A stretch of 64,000 bases of DNA from Gillisella vitis (GTDB taxonomy: Bacteria > Pseudomonadota > Alphaproteobacteria > Rhizobiales > Rhizobiaceae): positions 372,001 through 436,000 of the forward strand of contig WPHV01000001.1 of NCBI GenBank assembly GCA_009744235.1, in the 5' to 3' direction. Both the position numbers and the translations under genes were made by a program. Shown here one piece after another: positions 8,702 through 18,900 of this stretch (position 1 is its first letter; every line of letters starts with the position of its first letter). The notes beneath the pieces were generated by a model. The model saw nothing but the letters and a program-made list of their open reading frames with translations, had not been told where the DNA came from and did not search any database.

Positions 8702-9547
8702 GTGGATTGGCTGACTGATTTCAAAATTCCCATCGGCCCCACCGCCAAAGTCGTTGTTGACTGGCTGACGGCCAATGGAGCCTGGTTTTTCGACTGGCTC
8801 TCTCACCTCATTTCAAGCAGTATCGATGGCGTTCTGTTCGTGCTGCAATATCCCCACCCGCTGGTGACGGCACTTGCCATCAGCATTATCGCCTGGCTGC
8901 TGCGCCGCTCCCTTCTCGTGGCGATCTTCACCTTTCTCGGCCTGGCGCTGATCATCAACCAGGGCTATTTCAAGGAAACCACCGAGACGCTGGCGCTGGT
9001 TCTGGCCTCCACCGCCGTCTGTATGGTGATCGGCGTGCCGCTCGGCATCCTGGCCGCGCGCCGGACATGGATCTACGCGCTGATGCGCCCGGTCCTTGAC
9101 CTGATGCAGACCATCCCGACCTTCGTCTATCTCATCCCGGCGCTGATCCTGTTCGGGCTCGGCATGGTGCCCGGTCTGATCGCCACGGTGATCTTTGCCG
9201 TGCCCTCACCCATCCGCCTCACCCGGCTCGGCATCGTCTCCACCCCTTCCTCCCTGGTGGAAGCGGCGGTTGCCTTCGGCGCCACACCGACCCAGGTGCT
9301 GCGTAAGGTGGAACTGCCCTATGCGCTGCCACAGATCATGGCGGGCCTGACCCAGACCATCATGCTGTCGCTGTCCATGGTGGTGATTGCCGCTCTGGTC
9401 GGCGCTGCCGGTCTTGGCGTTCCGGTGGTACGAGCGCTGAATACCGTCAACATCGCCAGAGGTTTCGAAGCGGGCCTTTGTATTGTCATCCTGGCAATCA
9501 TTCTGGATCGGATGTTCCGCATTCCGTCGGCGGGAGATGACCAATGA
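8702..9547 (+). CDS. choW: choline ABC transporter, permease
   Basis: A 281-residue inner-membrane permease of the proline/glycine-betaine/choline family (BPD_transp_1). Several hydrophobic helices are visible (LVTALAISIIAWLL, LLVAIFTFLGLALII, LALVLASTAVCMVIGVPLGIL, FVYLIPALILFGLGM). The EAA loop that docks with the ATPase is EAAVAFGATPTQVLRKVELPYALP. The start is GTG at 8702 with AAAGGATG upstream. Its last four bases overlap the choV start (ATGA), indicating translational coupling. It works with ChoX and ChoV. Confidence 0.93.
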   Translation: MDWLTDFKIPIGPTAKVVVDWLTANGAWFFDWLSHLISSSIDGVLFVLQYPHPLVTALAISIIAWLLRRSLLVAIFTFLGLALIINQGYFKETTETLALVLASTAVCMVIGVPLGILAARRTWIYALMRPVLDLMQTIPTFVYLIPALILFGLGMVPGLIATVIFAVPSPIRLTRLGIVSTPSSLVEAAVAFGATPTQVLRKVELPYALPQIMAGLTQTIMLSLSMVVIAALVGAAGLGVPVVRALNTVNIARGFEAGLCIVILAIILDRMFRIPSAGDDQ

Positions 9548-10587
9548 GCGATGCAGTCATCTTCGGAAATGTCGATATCATCTTCGGCGATCGGCCCCAG
9601 AAGGCGCTTGCCCTGGTCGATCAGGGCCGGACACGCGACGAGATTAACAAGGAAACCGGCCTGATCCTCGGTGTGGCCAATGCCTCGCTGACTTTGAAGG
9701 AAGGCGAAATCCTGGTGCTGATGGGCCTGTCCGGCTCCGGCAAATCGACACTGCTGCGGGCCGTCAACGGCTTGGCGCCCGTGGTGCGCGGCTCGGTGTC
9801 AGTCAAGTCGCGCAATGGCTTCGTCGATCCATACCAGGCCAGCCGCAAGGCGTTGCGCGACCTGCGCATGCACAGCGTCTCGATGGTGTTCCAGCAATTT
9901 GGCCTGCTGCCCTGGCGCAGTGTTGCCGACAATATCGGCTTCGGGCTGGAATTGGCGGGCGTTGGCGAAAAGGAACGGCGGAAAATCGTTGCCGAGCAAT
10001 TGGAATTGGTCAACCTGACGCAATGGGCCGACCGCAAGGTGGACGAATTGTCCGGTGGCATGCAGCAGCGGGTCGGCCTGGCCCGCGCCTTTGCCACCGG
10101 CGCGCCGATCTTGTTGATGGACGAACCGTTCTCGGCGCTTGATCCGCTGATCCGCACACGCTTGCAGGATGAATTGCTGGAATTCCAACACCGGCTAAAA
10201 AAGACCATCTTGTTCGTCAGCCACGATCTGGACGAGGCATTCCGGATTGGCAACCGCATCGCCATCATGGAAAGCGGCAGGATCATCCAATGCGGCACGC
10301 CGCAGCAGATCGTCCAGAACCCGGCAGATCAATATGTCGCCGATTTCGTGCGCAACATGAACCCGATCAGCATGTTGACGGCGAGAGATGTCATGACTGC
10401 CGGCACCAGTCACACGCCGGGTCTCGGCGTCACCGCCACCGCCGCGCCAGAAACGCCGCTGATCGATATTCTTGACGCCATGGCCCGCCACCCCGGTCTG
10501 GTCGGCGTGGTGGAGAACGGCACGGTGATTGGCGCGATCGGCGCGCAGGATGTGGTCTCGGCCCTGACCCGACACCGCCAGACCTGA
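9544..10587 (+). CDS. choV: choline ABC transporter, ATP-binding protein
   Basis: A 347-residue ATPase energising ChoW. It has Walker A GLSGSGKST, Q-loop VFQQFGLLPW, signature LSGGMQQRVGLARAF, Walker B ILLMDEPFSALDP and H-loop VSHDLDEAF. The C-terminal 70 residues (SMLTARDVMTAG ... GAIGAQDVVSAL) resemble a half CBS-pair regulatory region, as in ProV/OpuA-type ATPases that respond to ionic strength. ATGA overlap with choW. Confidence 0.93.
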   Translation: MSDAVIFGNVDIIFGDRPQKALALVDQGRTRDEINKETGLILGVANASLTLKEGEILVLMGLSGSGKSTLLRAVNGLAPVVRGSVSVKSRNGFVDPYQASRKALRDLRMHSVSMVFQQFGLLPWRSVADNIGFGLELAGVGEKERRKIVAEQLELVNLTQWADRKVDELSGGMQQRVGLARAFATGAPILLMDEPFSALDPLIRTRLQDELLEFQHRLKKTILFVSHDLDEAFRIGNRIAIMESGRIIQCGTPQQIVQNPADQYVADFVRNMNPISMLTARDVMTAGTSHTPGLGVTATAAPETPLIDILDAMARHPGLVGVVENGTVIGAIGAQDVVSALTRHRQT

Positions 10588-10792
10588 CGTAGAAGGCTGA
10601 AAACACAACGGTGTGCGTAGAAGGCGCGGAACGATACCATTGAGCCAAGGGCCGCTGCTTACGGTATCATGGGTTTTATCAAACTCGTGATGCCCTGGGC
10701 TGCGGTCCTTGACGCTTTCGCGTGAAAGAACACTGGGATATGGTCAAGGCTCCGTCCTGCCCCACAGCCAGCCATACTCATGAGACCGCCCG

Positions 10793-11524
10793 ATGATCGA
10801 CCGTCCCTCTCCCATCCGTCCAACCGATGACGAGGCGCGGCGCCAAGCGCGAACCCTGTTGCGCAGCGCCACCCATGTTCCCTTGGGCGTGCTCGATCCG
10901 CAAACCGGCGGGCCTTTTGTCAGCCGCGTGCTGATGGGCACCATGCCGGATGGAACGCTAACCGTTCTGGTCTCACGCCTCTCGGCTCATACCCGGGCGA
11001 TGCTGGCCGATCCACGCGTATCGCTGCTGGCCGGCGAACCTGGCAAGGGTGATCCCCTCGCCTATCCGCGTCTCACCGTTCAATGCCTGGCAAGCCCGGT
11101 GGACCCCGATAGCGACATTCATCAGGCGATGCGCCGCCGCTTTCTGGCCCGTCATCCAAAGGCCAAGCTCTATATCGATTTTCCGGATTTTCTGTTTTTT
11201 CAGCTCATGCCGCAACGCGCCGCCATGAATGGCGGGTTCGGAAAAGCCTTCCTGCTGAATGGAGAGGATTTGTTGATTCGAACAGAGCTTACGTTCGCCG
11301 ACGGTAAAACCGAGGCTCAAACCATACAAGATTTAGGGTATGGACTTCTGAAAATCATAAAAAATCCCCCTTATCATACGGGGCAAAAGCCGAAGGGAAA
11401 AGTCACAATCTGCGGTCTGGATGCGTCGGGAATCGACTTTTTTTGGGGTAAAAGGCTGTTTAGATGCGAATTTGACCGTGAAATTGTGTCTTTGGACACA
11501 CACCCTTCACTCCAAACTAATTAA
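10793..11524 (+). CDS. HugZ-like pyridoxamine-5'-phosphate-oxidase-fold protein
   Basis: The 243-residue protein has a split-barrel flavin/heme-binding fold at about 12-165 (TLLRSATHVPLGVLDPQTGGPFVSRVLMG; HTRAMLADPRVSLLAGEPGKGDPL; LTVQCLA; RRRFLARHPKAKLYIDFPDFLFF), as in rhizobial HugZ heme-utilisation proteins. The C-terminal part ends LDASGIDFFWGKRLFRCEFD, matching the end of a DUF2470 domain. The H-M-N-x-D-H segment normally beginning that domain is not recognisable (DLGYGLLKIIKN there), and the DNA is more A+T-rich from about 11330. Heme degradation is therefore uncertain. It stands alone before the ArsR-type gene. Confidence 0.8.
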   Translation: MIDRPSPIRPTDDEARRQARTLLRSATHVPLGVLDPQTGGPFVSRVLMGTMPDGTLTVLVSRLSAHTRAMLADPRVSLLAGEPGKGDPLAYPRLTVQCLASPVDPDSDIHQAMRRRFLARHPKAKLYIDFPDFLFFQLMPQRAAMNGGFGKAFLLNGEDLLIRTELTFADGKTEAQTIQDLGYGLLKIIKNPPYHTGQKPKGKVTICGLDASGIDFFWGKRLFRCEFDREIVSLDTHPSLQTN

Positions 11525-11661
11525 GATGAAACGATACCTTAAATTTAGGCATATACAATCCTCCTCATATTGCTAGACTCAGGGTGTAGGGTTTCTTGTG
11601 GGATGCAACAACCAGGGCCTGCCATGTGTGCAGGCCAATCGCTTCAAAGGAAGATTGAGAG

Positions 11662-11979
11662 ATGAAAGCCAATGACTTGTCTGATCACTCGAATGCGGCT
11701 GCCGGCCTCCTCACGGCCATGGCCAATCCTAAGCGACTGATGATTCTCTGCAGCCTGGTTCAAGGTGAGGTGCCGGTTGGCGTCTTGGCCTCGCAGGTTG
11801 GCTTGAGCCAGTCAGCGCTGTCCCAGCACCTGTCCAAGCTTCGCGCCCAGAAGCTGGTCAAGACCCGCCGCGATGCCCAAACCATCTATTATTCCAGCAC
11901 GTCGGATGCCGTCATGAAAGTGCTCGGCACGCTCGAGGATATATTCTGCCATCAGGAAAGCAGCAGAAACGCTGCTTGA
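11662..11979 (+). CDS. nolR: ArsR-family regulator, NolR-like
   Basis: A 105-residue winged-helix repressor. The core AAGLLTAMANPKRLMILCSL, VGVLASQVGLSQSALSQHLSKLRAQKLVKTRRDAQTIYYSS (helix-turn-helix about 45-68) closely resembles Rhizobium NolR, which controls nodulation, conjugation and growth-phase genes as a dimer. It has no metal-binding Cys cluster of the CxC type. AAGGA lies about ten bases ahead of the ATG. The gene is monocistronic, followed by a strong hairpin. The symbol rests on remembered sequence similarity, not a search. Confidence 0.75.
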   Translation: MKANDLSDHSNAAAGLLTAMANPKRLMILCSLVQGEVPVGVLASQVGLSQSALSQHLSKLRAQKLVKTRRDAQTIYYSSTSDAVMKVLGTLEDIFCHQESSRNAA

Positions 11980-12847
11980 ATGATAACGCTGACATAACAG
12001 CTTAATCTAAAATAAAAGGCGGCTTGATGTTAAAAATACATCGGCCGCCTAGACTATTCTTGACTGAACCGCGAGAAACAGATCAGCAGGACATCAGCCA
12101 GCGCGCATCTGTATTAATGGCTATTCCTGACAGCAAGCTGAACAGGCAATCTGCTTCATAAGATTTCAGATTTTCAAAATCCGTTGGCGACCTATATTCT
12201 GGCGCTCGTCTGATGACGCAAGCAGGCCTGTCCGGCCAGCAGATGACAGACCCCGAACCACCAAAGCAGTTCGGAGCCCGCTCTCTTCAAAAAAGCGTAT
12301 ATCCCTGCTCCTGCACACTTCAAATCCGGTGGGATTGAGAGAGTTATGCAACAGTGGCCGCCGGTCGATCGATGCTGTCGAACTGCCCTTCGATCCTGCA
12401 TCTGATCATGCTGGCATATACCCATGGCGAGCTTGCGCCGACCTTGCCCGCTGAACGTGCAGTCCGTGATGCTTCCTTATAGTGCGTTTTATCAAATGCA
12501 GAAAAACGTTGCGCCATCATCGCTTTTCAACTCCATTTCCTTCTTTTGCCCATTCTGGTTTGAGGAGGATTATGCATCAGAAGAAACACTGGTTTCGCTG
12601 ATTATTCAGGATAGCCGCCCTCTGGCCGCTTGACGGCACAAGGCCGGCTGCTACTTTGACCGCGCGGTAAATTTATGCGGAGCGGCTGGCCTACAAGGAC
12701 GGCTGATTTGCCAGTTACAGCGCCATATATCCATGTCACTGCGGCATGACCGTCAATGTGTGAGACGCGAACCCGCAGCCGATTGAAGCACCGGATATGG
12801 CCCCGAAACCACTGACAGGGCCCGCGGAAAGGGCCATGGAGAGTATC
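11980..12847. other. long intergenic region after the NolR-like gene
   Basis: About 870 bp. It contains a terminator-like hairpin at 12017-12050. The rest has only short frames lacking ribosome-binding sites, such as a 69-codon one at 12424-12633. It may carry the aminotransferase promoter and possibly a small RNA, but nothing is demonstrable. Confidence 0.5.
12017..12050. terminator. hairpin after the NolR-like gene
   Basis: Arms aggcggc and gccgcct pair at the base, extended by tgatgt/acatcg-type pairing around an A-rich loop. No T-run follows on the + strand, but an A/T-rich tract precedes it, so it may act in either direction. Confidence 0.5.
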
Positions 12848-14173
12848 ATGTCCAATCGCACCACTATTCCCAACGACCTGCGCGCCTTCTGGATGCCGTT
12901 TACCGCCAACCGCCAATACAAGCAGGAGCCGCGCCTGTTCGTCGGCGCCAAGGACATGTATTATACCACCCATGATGGCCGTCAGGTTCTGGATGGCACG
13001 GCGGGTCTATGGTGCGTCAATGCTGGCCATTGCCGCCCGCTGATCACCGAAGCGATCCGCCAGCAGGCGGGCGAACTGGATTACGCCCCCGCCTTCCAAC
13101 TCGGCCATCCGAAGGCCTTCGAGCTGGCCAACCGCCTGGTGGATATCGCCCCTGCCGGCATGGAGCATGTGCTTTACACCAATTCCGGCTCTGAATCGGT
13201 CGAGACCGCGCTGAAGGTGGCGCTGGCCTATCACCGGGTCAAAGGCAATGGCTCGCGCTTCCGCTTGATCGGCCGCGAGCGCGGCTATCACGGCGTCAAT
13301 TTCGGCGGCATTTCGGTGGGCGGCATCGTCTCCAACCGTAAGATGTTCGGCACGCTTTTGACCGGCGTAGACCACATGCCCCACACCCATCTGCCGGAAA
13401 AGAACGCCTTCACCAAGGGACAGCCGGAGCATGGCGGCGATCTCGCAGCCGAGCTGGAGCGCATCGTCACCCTGCATGACGCCTCCACGGTCGCTGCCGT
13501 TATCGTCGAGCCGGTCGCAGGCTCGACCGGCGTGCTGATCCCGCCGAAGGGCTATCTGCAAAAGCTGCGCGACATCTGCACCAAGCACGGCATTCTGCTG
13601 ATTTTTGATGAAGTCATCACCGGCTATGGCCGTCTCGGCGCGCCGTTCGCCGCCCAGTATTTTGATGTGACGCCTGACATCATCGTCACCGCCAAAGGCC
13701 TGACCAATGGCGTCATCCCGATGGGCGCGGTATTCGTGACATCAGAAATCCACGATGCCTTCATGTCCGGCCCGGAACATATGATCGAGTTCTTCCACGG
13801 CTATACCTATTCCGGCAACCCGATTGCCTCAGCCGCAGCGCTGGGCACGCTCGATACCTACCGGGACGAAGGCCTGCTGACCCGCGCCAGCGAGCTTGCC
13901 TCCTATTGGGAAGAGCAACTGCACAGCCTTGCCGATTGCCCCAATGTCATCGATATCAGAAATATCGGCCTGATCGGCGCCGTGGAGCTGAAACCCATTG
14001 ACGGCGAACCCACCAAACGCGCCTTCAACGCCTTCCTCAAGGCCTACGAAGACGGATTGCTGATCCGCACCACCGGCGACATCATCGCGCTCTCACCGCC
14101 GCTAATCATCTCCAAGGCCGAAATCGACCAGCTGTTTGACAAGCTGCGCAAGGTGCTGATGAGCAATATCTGA
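12848..14173 (+). CDS. class III aminotransferase, omega-amino acid:pyruvate (beta-alanine:pyruvate) type
   Basis: A 441-residue PLP enzyme, expected to transfer the amino group of beta-alanine or other omega-amines to pyruvate. Visible motifs: YTNSGSESVETALKVA (phosphate cup), ERGYHGVNFGGISVGG, LLIFDEVITGYGRLG (PLP-ring Asp) and TAKGLTNGVIPMGAV with the Schiff-base Lys. The N-terminal FWMPFTANRQYK is typical of the beta-alanine:pyruvate subgroup. The ATG at 12848 has GGAGAG four bases upstream. An in-frame ATG at 12797 is unlikely. A strong terminator follows. The substrate is inferred from subgroup motifs. Confidence 0.9.
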   Translation: MSNRTTIPNDLRAFWMPFTANRQYKQEPRLFVGAKDMYYTTHDGRQVLDGTAGLWCVNAGHCRPLITEAIRQQAGELDYAPAFQLGHPKAFELANRLVDIAPAGMEHVLYTNSGSESVETALKVALAYHRVKGNGSRFRLIGRERGYHGVNFGGISVGGIVSNRKMFGTLLTGVDHMPHTHLPEKNAFTKGQPEHGGDLAAELERIVTLHDASTVAAVIVEPVAGSTGVLIPPKGYLQKLRDICTKHGILLIFDEVITGYGRLGAPFAAQYFDVTPDIIVTAKGLTNGVIPMGAVFVTSEIHDAFMSGPEHMIEFFHGYTYSGNPIASAAALGTLDTYRDEGLLTRASELASYWEEQLHSLADCPNVIDIRNIGLIGAVELKPIDGEPTKRAFNAFLKAYEDGLLIRTTGDIIALSPPLIISKAEIDQLFDKLRKVLMSNI

Positions 14174-14207
14174 CCATTGATCGTCGTAACACCAAAGCCG
14201 CTTCATT

Positions 14208-14232
14208 GGGCCGCATAACGCGGCCCTTTTTC
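14208..14232 (+). terminator. rho-independent terminator after the aminotransferase
   Basis: gggccgc and gcggccc arms with a five-base loop are directly followed by TTTTTC, 35 bp after the stop codon. Confidence 0.85.
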
Positions 14233-14347
14233 ATGGCCGATTTTTTGATTATGCAGTAGAAACCAGCCGGGGGAAACAGCAATCCAAGATATGCCGCCAC
14301 AGAACAAGCCATCGCAGAATGGTGCGGCGAAACCCAAGGAGACGACA

Positions 14348-15454
14348 ATGAAACTTCATCTTTTGGCAAGCGCTGCCTTTGCCGCGCTTCTCGCCGCTGC
14401 CCCCGCCGCCCATGCCGATATCACCATTGGTCTGATGGCGCCGCTGACCGGCCCGTTGGCGGCCATTGGCGCGCAGATCAAGAACGGCACGGAGACGGCG
14501 ATTGCCGATATCAATGCCAAGGGTGGCATCAAGGGCGAAAAGCTGGTGCTGAAGACCGCTGACGATGCGGGCGAGCCGAAGCAAGGCGTGTCCGCCGCCA
14601 ACCAGTTGGTCGGTGAAGGTGTGCGCTTCGTGGTTGGCCCGGTGACGTCAGGCGTCGCCGTTCCGGCCTCCGACGTGCTGGCGGAAAACGGCGCGCTGAT
14701 GGTCACTCCGACCGCCACGGCCCCAAGCCTGACCAAGCGCGGCTTGCCGACCGTGCTGCGCACCTGCGGGCGTGACGACCAGCAGGCCGATGTGGCGGCC
14801 AAATATGTGCTGGCCCATTTCAAGGACAAGAAAATCGCCATTCTCAATGACAAGGGCCAGTATGGCAAGGGTCTGGCCGATGCCTTCAAGGCCGCGCTCA
14901 ATGCAGGCGGCGTCACTGAAGTGTTCAACGATTCGCTGACGGCAGGCGAAAAGGATTTCAGCGCGCTCGTCACCCGGTTGAAGTCGGCCAATGTCGACGT
15001 GCTGTATTTTGGCGGCTATCACCCGGAAGCAGGTCTGCTGGTGCGCCAGATGAAGGATGCCGGGCTGAAAGCCGTGGTGGTGGCGGGCGATGGCCTCTCC
15101 AACAGCGAATATACCACTGTCGGCGGTGACGCCGCCAATGGCACGCTGTTCACCAATGCCGCCGACGCGCTGAAAAACCCGGATTCTAAGGTTGCCGCCG
15201 ATTCGCTGACCGCCAAGGGCATTCCGGCGGAAGCCTTCACGCTCAACGCCTACGCCGCCGTGCAGGTTATTGCCGCTGGCATCGAAAAGGTCGGCAGCGC
15301 CGAAGATGCCGAAGCCGTCGCCACCGCAATCAAATCCGGCGACCCGATCCCGACCGCCATCGGCAAGCTGACCTATGGCGAAACCGGCGACCTCACCTCG
15401 CAGAGCTTCTCCATGTACAAATGGGAAGGCGGCAAGACCGTCGCCGCTGAGTAA
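14348..15454 (+). CDS. branched-chain amino acid ABC transporter substrate-binding protein (LivK/BraC type)
   Basis: A 368-residue periplasmic binding protein of peripla_BP_6 type, for Leu/Ile/Val or related amino acids. The signal peptide ends at AHA-D (about residue 23). The mature protein starts [37 protein letters not shown], and [18 protein letters not shown] plus [19 protein letters not shown] are family hallmarks. The ATG at 14348 follows AAGGAG at ideal spacing. An in-frame ATG at 14291 has no site. No permease or ATPase genes are adjacent, so it must use a transporter encoded elsewhere. Confidence 0.92.
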   Translation: MKLHLLASAAFAALLAAAPAAHADITIGLMAPLTGPLAAIGAQIKNGTETAIADINAKGGIKGEKLVLKTADDAGEPKQGVSAANQLVGEGVRFVVGPVTSGVAVPASDVLAENGALMVTPTATAPSLTKRGLPTVLRTCGRDDQQADVAAKYVLAHFKDKKIAILNDKGQYGKGLADAFKAALNAGGVTEVFNDSLTAGEKDFSALVTRLKSANVDVLYFGGYHPEAGLLVRQMKDAGLKAVVVAGDGLSNSEYTTVGGDAANGTLFTNAADALKNPDSKVAADSLTAKGIPAEAFTLNAYAAVQVIAAGIEKVGSAEDAEAVATAIKSGDPIPTAIGKLTYGETGDLTSQSFSMYKWEGGKTVAAE

Positions 15455-15464
15455 TTCGGCTGTA

Positions 15465-15500
15465 GCATGAGACGCGGGTTTTATCATCCGCGTCTCATGC
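15465..15500. terminator. hairpin after the LivK-type gene
   Basis: A perfect 13-bp inverted repeat, gcatgagacgcgg / ccgcgtctcatgc, with a ten-base A/T-rich loop, 11 bp after the stop. No long T-run follows. Confidence 0.6.
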
Positions 15501-15609
15501 CGTTTATGTGCCATGAAGAGCGGGTAAATTTCTCTCCATATTTTCGTTACATGGAGCATCGTATAGAAAACCGGAAACAGCACCACGCCCACTTAAGAGA
15601 GAGACGCCC

Positions 15610-16479
15610 ATGCCCACCCTGACTGAGATCGGCAATGACCAGCTTACCGTGCAGATCTCCTCGCTTGGCGCGGAGATGCAGTCCCTTCGCACAAAAGACG
15701 GCCAATCGCTGCTATGGCATGGCGATGCGGCCTATTGGGGCGGGCGCTCGCCCATTCTGTTTCCGATTGTCGGCAAGGCCAAGGACGATACGCTGCTGAT
15801 TGATGGTAAGCCCTATGCCATGGCCCAGCATGGCATTGCACGACGCCGCGAGTTTACGCTGCTGGACGCTAGAGCCGATGTCTGTCGTCACGAACTGACC
15901 GCCAATGACGAGACCAAAGCCGCCTATCCCTTCGATTTTTCGCTGGTGCTGGAACACCGGCTGCATGGTGCGGCGCTGACGGTGTCCGCCACGGTCACCA
16001 ATCGCGGTGACGCTCCCATGCCCTATGGCCTCGGCTTCCATCCGGCTTTTCTCTGGCCCTTGCCGGGGGCAGAGGGCAAGCCACACACGATCACGCTGGA
16101 CAATGGCGCAGAACCAGCCCTGCTACGGTTGGGCGGTGGCCTGCTGGCCGAGGAAGCCCGCCCCTCGCCTTTCCATGCCGGACGGCTGGTGCTGGACAAG
16201 AGCCAGTTCGAGGAAGACGCGATGATCTTTCCCGAAGGTGCCGGAACGGAGCTAACCTATCGCGCCGAGGATGCGGCCAGCCTGCACTTCCGCTTTGAAA
16301 ACCTGCCCAATCTGGCGCTCTGGCAAAAACCCGGCGCACCCTTCATCTGCATCGAGCCATGGCACGGCATGGCCGCCCGCCATGGCAAAAGCAGCGAACT
16401 GGTGGAACGGCCCTATACCGCCACACTCGCCCCCGGCGACAGCGCCCGCCACAGCTTTACCGTGACAATCGAAACGTGA
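15610..16479 (+). CDS. aldose 1-epimerase (mutarotase) family protein
   Basis: The 289-residue cytoplasmic protein belongs to the galactose-mutarotase fold. Features include GAEMQSLRTKDGQSLLWHGDAAYWGGRSPILFPIVGK, MAQHGIARRREF (catalytic-type His), YGLGFHPAFLWPL and CIEPWHGMAARHG near the C-terminus. This pattern fits the LacX/YeaD-like subgroup, which interconverts anomers of aldoses or hexose-6-phosphates. AGAGAGA precedes the start. Its stop TGA overlaps a GTG start of the next gene (GTGA), so the two are translationally coupled. Confidence 0.88.
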   Translation: MPTLTEIGNDQLTVQISSLGAEMQSLRTKDGQSLLWHGDAAYWGGRSPILFPIVGKAKDDTLLIDGKPYAMAQHGIARRREFTLLDARADVCRHELTANDETKAAYPFDFSLVLEHRLHGAALTVSATVTNRGDAPMPYGLGFHPAFLWPLPGAEGKPHTITLDNGAEPALLRLGGGLLAEEARPSPFHAGRLVLDKSQFEEDAMIFPEGAGTELTYRAEDAASLHFRFENLPNLALWQKPGAPFICIEPWHGMAARHGKSSELVERPYTATLAPGDSARHSFTVTIET

Positions 16480-17138
16480 CGCTCAACGCGACATTGGAGA
16501 ACGGGTCTGCGGGACAGATCCTGATCCTGAACGGCGCGCCACGCTCCGGTAAGTCCAGCATTGCAAAGGTGGTGCTGGACAGCTTTCCAGGCCTCTGGGT
16601 CAATCTTGGCGTTGATGCACAGATGGCCACGATCAGCGAAAGGCACAGGCCCGGCATCGGCTTGCGGCCCGGCGGCGAGCACCCGGAAAAAGAAGCGGTC
16701 GTGCAGCAGCTCTACGGCGCCCTGCATGAAACGATTGCCGCCCATAGCCGGCTGGGGATCAATGTGGTTGTCGATGCGGGCTACCACGAGGCCTATTCGC
16801 GGCCACTCCATATTCTCGATGATTGCGCCAGACGGCTGGCTGGTCTACCGGCGCTGTTCATCGGTGTCCGTTGCTCGCTTTCCACCATCATGGCCCGCCG
16901 GGCCGCCTCTCCAACCAATGGCGCGATCGCCTATCTTCAGGGCTCAACAAACGATCCGGTTCCGGAACCTGTACAGCGCTGGCAAATGGCTGTGCATGAA
17001 CACGGCCCCTATGATCTGGACATCGATACAACCGACAAGACACCGGAAGAGTGTGCTAGAGAGATTCTGACATTGCTGGCTAAGGATCGACCAAGCCCCA
17101 GCTTTTTCGAGCGGCGTTTGACGCTCATCCAGACCTGA
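16476..17138 (+). CDS. chloramphenicol phosphotransferase-like P-loop kinase
   Basis: A 220-residue P-loop protein with Walker [12 protein letters not shown] near residues 19-29, a [14 protein letters not shown] segment, and [25 protein letters not shown]. These resemble the CPT (chloramphenicol 3-O-phosphotransferase) family, whose members often phosphorylate other small molecules. I start it at GTG 16476, which overlaps the mutarotase stop by four bases. An in-frame ATG at 16359 would lie deep inside the upstream gene and gives a low-complexity Arg/Pro-rich extension. The natural substrate is unknown, and antibiotic inactivation is only one possibility. Confidence 0.75.
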   Translation: MTLNATLENGSAGQILILNGAPRSGKSSIAKVVLDSFPGLWVNLGVDAQMATISERHRPGIGLRPGGEHPEKEAVVQQLYGALHETIAAHSRLGINVVVDAGYHEAYSRPLHILDDCARRLAGLPALFIGVRCSLSTIMARRAASPTNGAIAYLQGSTNDPVPEPVQRWQMAVHEHGPYDLDIDTTDKTPEECAREILTLLAKDRPSPSFFERRLTLIQT

Positions 17139-17157
17139 GACCGAAGGAGCCACATCC

Positions 17158-18852
17158 ATGAGCCCATTGGAACGCCGCATCGACCAGGGCGTCGGCCGAG
17201 AAACCGCTGATATCGTGCTGAAAGGCGGCCGCTTTTTTGATCTCGTCACCGGTGATCTGGTGGAAAGCGATATCGCCATCTGCGGCGATACCATTGTCGG
17301 CACCTGCGGGGCCTATCAGGGCCGTGAGGAAATCGACATATCCGGCAAGATTGTCGTGCCGGGTTTTATCGATACCCATCTGCATATCGAAAGCTCGCTG
17401 GTCACGCCGCATGAGTTCGACCGCTGCGTGCTGCCTTACGGGGTGACGACTGTCATCTGCGATCCCCATGAAATCGCCAATGTGCTGGGGACTGAGGGCA
17501 TCGAGTTCTTTCTGGAATCGGCGCTGGAAACCATCATGGATATCCGCGTGCAGCTGTCCTCCTGCGTGCCCGCGACCCATCTCGAAACCTCGGGCGCGGA
17601 CCTGCCCATCGAGCGGCTTTTGCCATTCCGCGAGCATCCGAAGGTGATCGGCCTTGCCGAATTCATGAATTTTCCCGGCGTGATCCATAAGGACCCGATC
17701 TGCATGGCCAAGCTGGAAGCCTTTCAGGGCGGCCATATCGATGGCCATGCGCCGCTGCTGCGCGGCAATGACCTGAATGGCTATCTGTCGGCTGGTATTC
17801 GCACCGAACATGAATGCACCACGGCGGAAGAAGCGCTGGAGAAGATCCGCAAGGGCATGCATATTCTGGTGCGCGAAGGCTCGGTTTCCAAGGATTTGCA
17901 CGCCCTGATGCCCATCATAACCGAGCGGCTGTCGCCATTCCTGGCGCTGTGCACCGATGACCGCAACCCGCTGGATATCGCTGAACAAGGCCATCTGGAT
18001 TACATGATCCGCACGGCCATCGCCCATGGCGTGGAGCCGCTGGCCATCTACCGCGCCGCCTCCATTTCGGCAGCCCGCGCCTTTGGCCTGCGGGATCGCG
18101 GCCTGGTCGCCCCCGGCTGGCGGGCCGATCTGGTGGTGGTGGACAGTCTGGAAAACTGCAAGGCCGAAACGGTGTTTGCGGCCGGTCGCCGTGTCACCGA
18201 CGCTTTGTTTGCCACGCGCAAGCCGGTGGCCCCGGTTGGCCTCGACAGCGTCAAGGCCCGGATCGTCAAGTCAGCCGATTTTGCCGTGCCGGTCAGTGAC
18301 GGCGAAGTGCCGGTCATGGGCGTATTGCCGGGCAAGATCATCACCGAATATCGCCGCTACCGCCTGCCCGCCTCCGGCAACCAGACCAGCGTCGATCTTA
18401 ACCGCGACATCATCAAGGTCGCCGTCATCGAGCGTCATGGCAAGAACGGCAACCATGCCAATGGCTTCGTGCAGGGCTTCGGCCTGAAAAAGGGCGCCAT
18501 CGCCTCCACCGTCGGCCATGACAGCCACAATATCTGCGTGGTCGGTGTCAGTGAGGACGACATGACCATGGCCGCCAACCGCCTCTCCGATATCAAGGGC
18601 GGCTTCGTGGTCGTGGAAGACGGCAAGGTGACCGGCGAAATCCCCCTGCCCGTCGCAGGGCTGATGAGCCTTGAGCCGTTCGAGAGCGTGCGCGATACAC
18701 TGCATGAGCTGCGCCAAGCCGCTTACGCGCTTGGCACCACCTTGCAGGAGCCGTTTTTGCAGGTCGCCTTCCTGCCGCTGCCGGTCATCCCGCATTTGAA
18801 GATTTCCGACAAGGGCATGGTGGATGTCGATAAGTTCATGCTGATTGGGTGA
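17158..18852 (+). CDS. ade: adenine deaminase
   Basis: Deaminates adenine to hypoxanthine in purine salvage and catabolism. The 564-residue product is of the Ade (amidohydrolase) family: [23 protein letters not shown] carries metal ligands His74 and His76, and GHAPLL, RTEHECT and [10 protein letters not shown] supply further conserved positions. The C-terminal domain has [17 protein letters not shown] and [17 protein letters not shown] precedes the ATG. The gene follows the CPT-like gene by 19 bp. Its product could feed the xanthine-dehydrogenase pathway encoded about 18 kb away. Confidence 0.95.
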   Translation: MSPLERRIDQGVGRETADIVLKGGRFFDLVTGDLVESDIAICGDTIVGTCGAYQGREEIDISGKIVVPGFIDTHLHIESSLVTPHEFDRCVLPYGVTTVICDPHEIANVLGTEGIEFFLESALETIMDIRVQLSSCVPATHLETSGADLPIERLLPFREHPKVIGLAEFMNFPGVIHKDPICMAKLEAFQGGHIDGHAPLLRGNDLNGYLSAGIRTEHECTTAEEALEKIRKGMHILVREGSVSKDLHALMPIITERLSPFLALCTDDRNPLDIAEQGHLDYMIRTAIAHGVEPLAIYRAASISAARAFGLRDRGLVAPGWRADLVVVDSLENCKAETVFAAGRRVTDALFATRKPVAPVGLDSVKARIVKSADFAVPVSDGEVPVMGVLPGKIITEYRRYRLPASGNQTSVDLNRDIIKVAVIERHGKNGNHANGFVQGFGLKKGAIASTVGHDSHNICVVGVSEDDMTMAANRLSDIKGGFVVVEDGKVTGEIPLPVAGLMSLEPFESVRDTLHELRQAAYALGTTLQEPFLQVAFLPLPVIPHLKISDKGMVDVDKFMLIG

Positions 18853-18856
18853 GTGA

Positions 18857-18900
18857 TTGCACTGAACTCCCACTTGTACTATATTCAGTACAAGTGGGAG
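18857..18900 (+). promoter_or_regulatory. yefM-yoeB promoter and operator palindrome
   Basis: A sigma70-like promoter, TTGCAC (18857-18862), a 17-bp spacer and TATATT (18880-18885), begins five bases after the adenine deaminase stop. A perfect 14-bp inverted repeat with a six-base spacer (18867-18900), each half containing GTAC, covers the spacer, the -10 box and the Shine-Dalgarno of yefM. YefM-YoeB operators are known to use TGTACA-type cores, so this is probably the autoregulatory site. Confidence 0.75.

Noticed and set aside
12424..12633. A 69-codon frame between the NolR-like gene and the aminotransferase
   Set aside because: No ribosome-binding site, mixed composition and no recognisable motif.
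16476..17138. CPT-like kinase as a proven chloramphenicol-resistance gene
   Set aside because: Only the P-loop fold and family resemblance are visible. It is coupled to a mutarotase gene, so antibiotic resistance is not supported.
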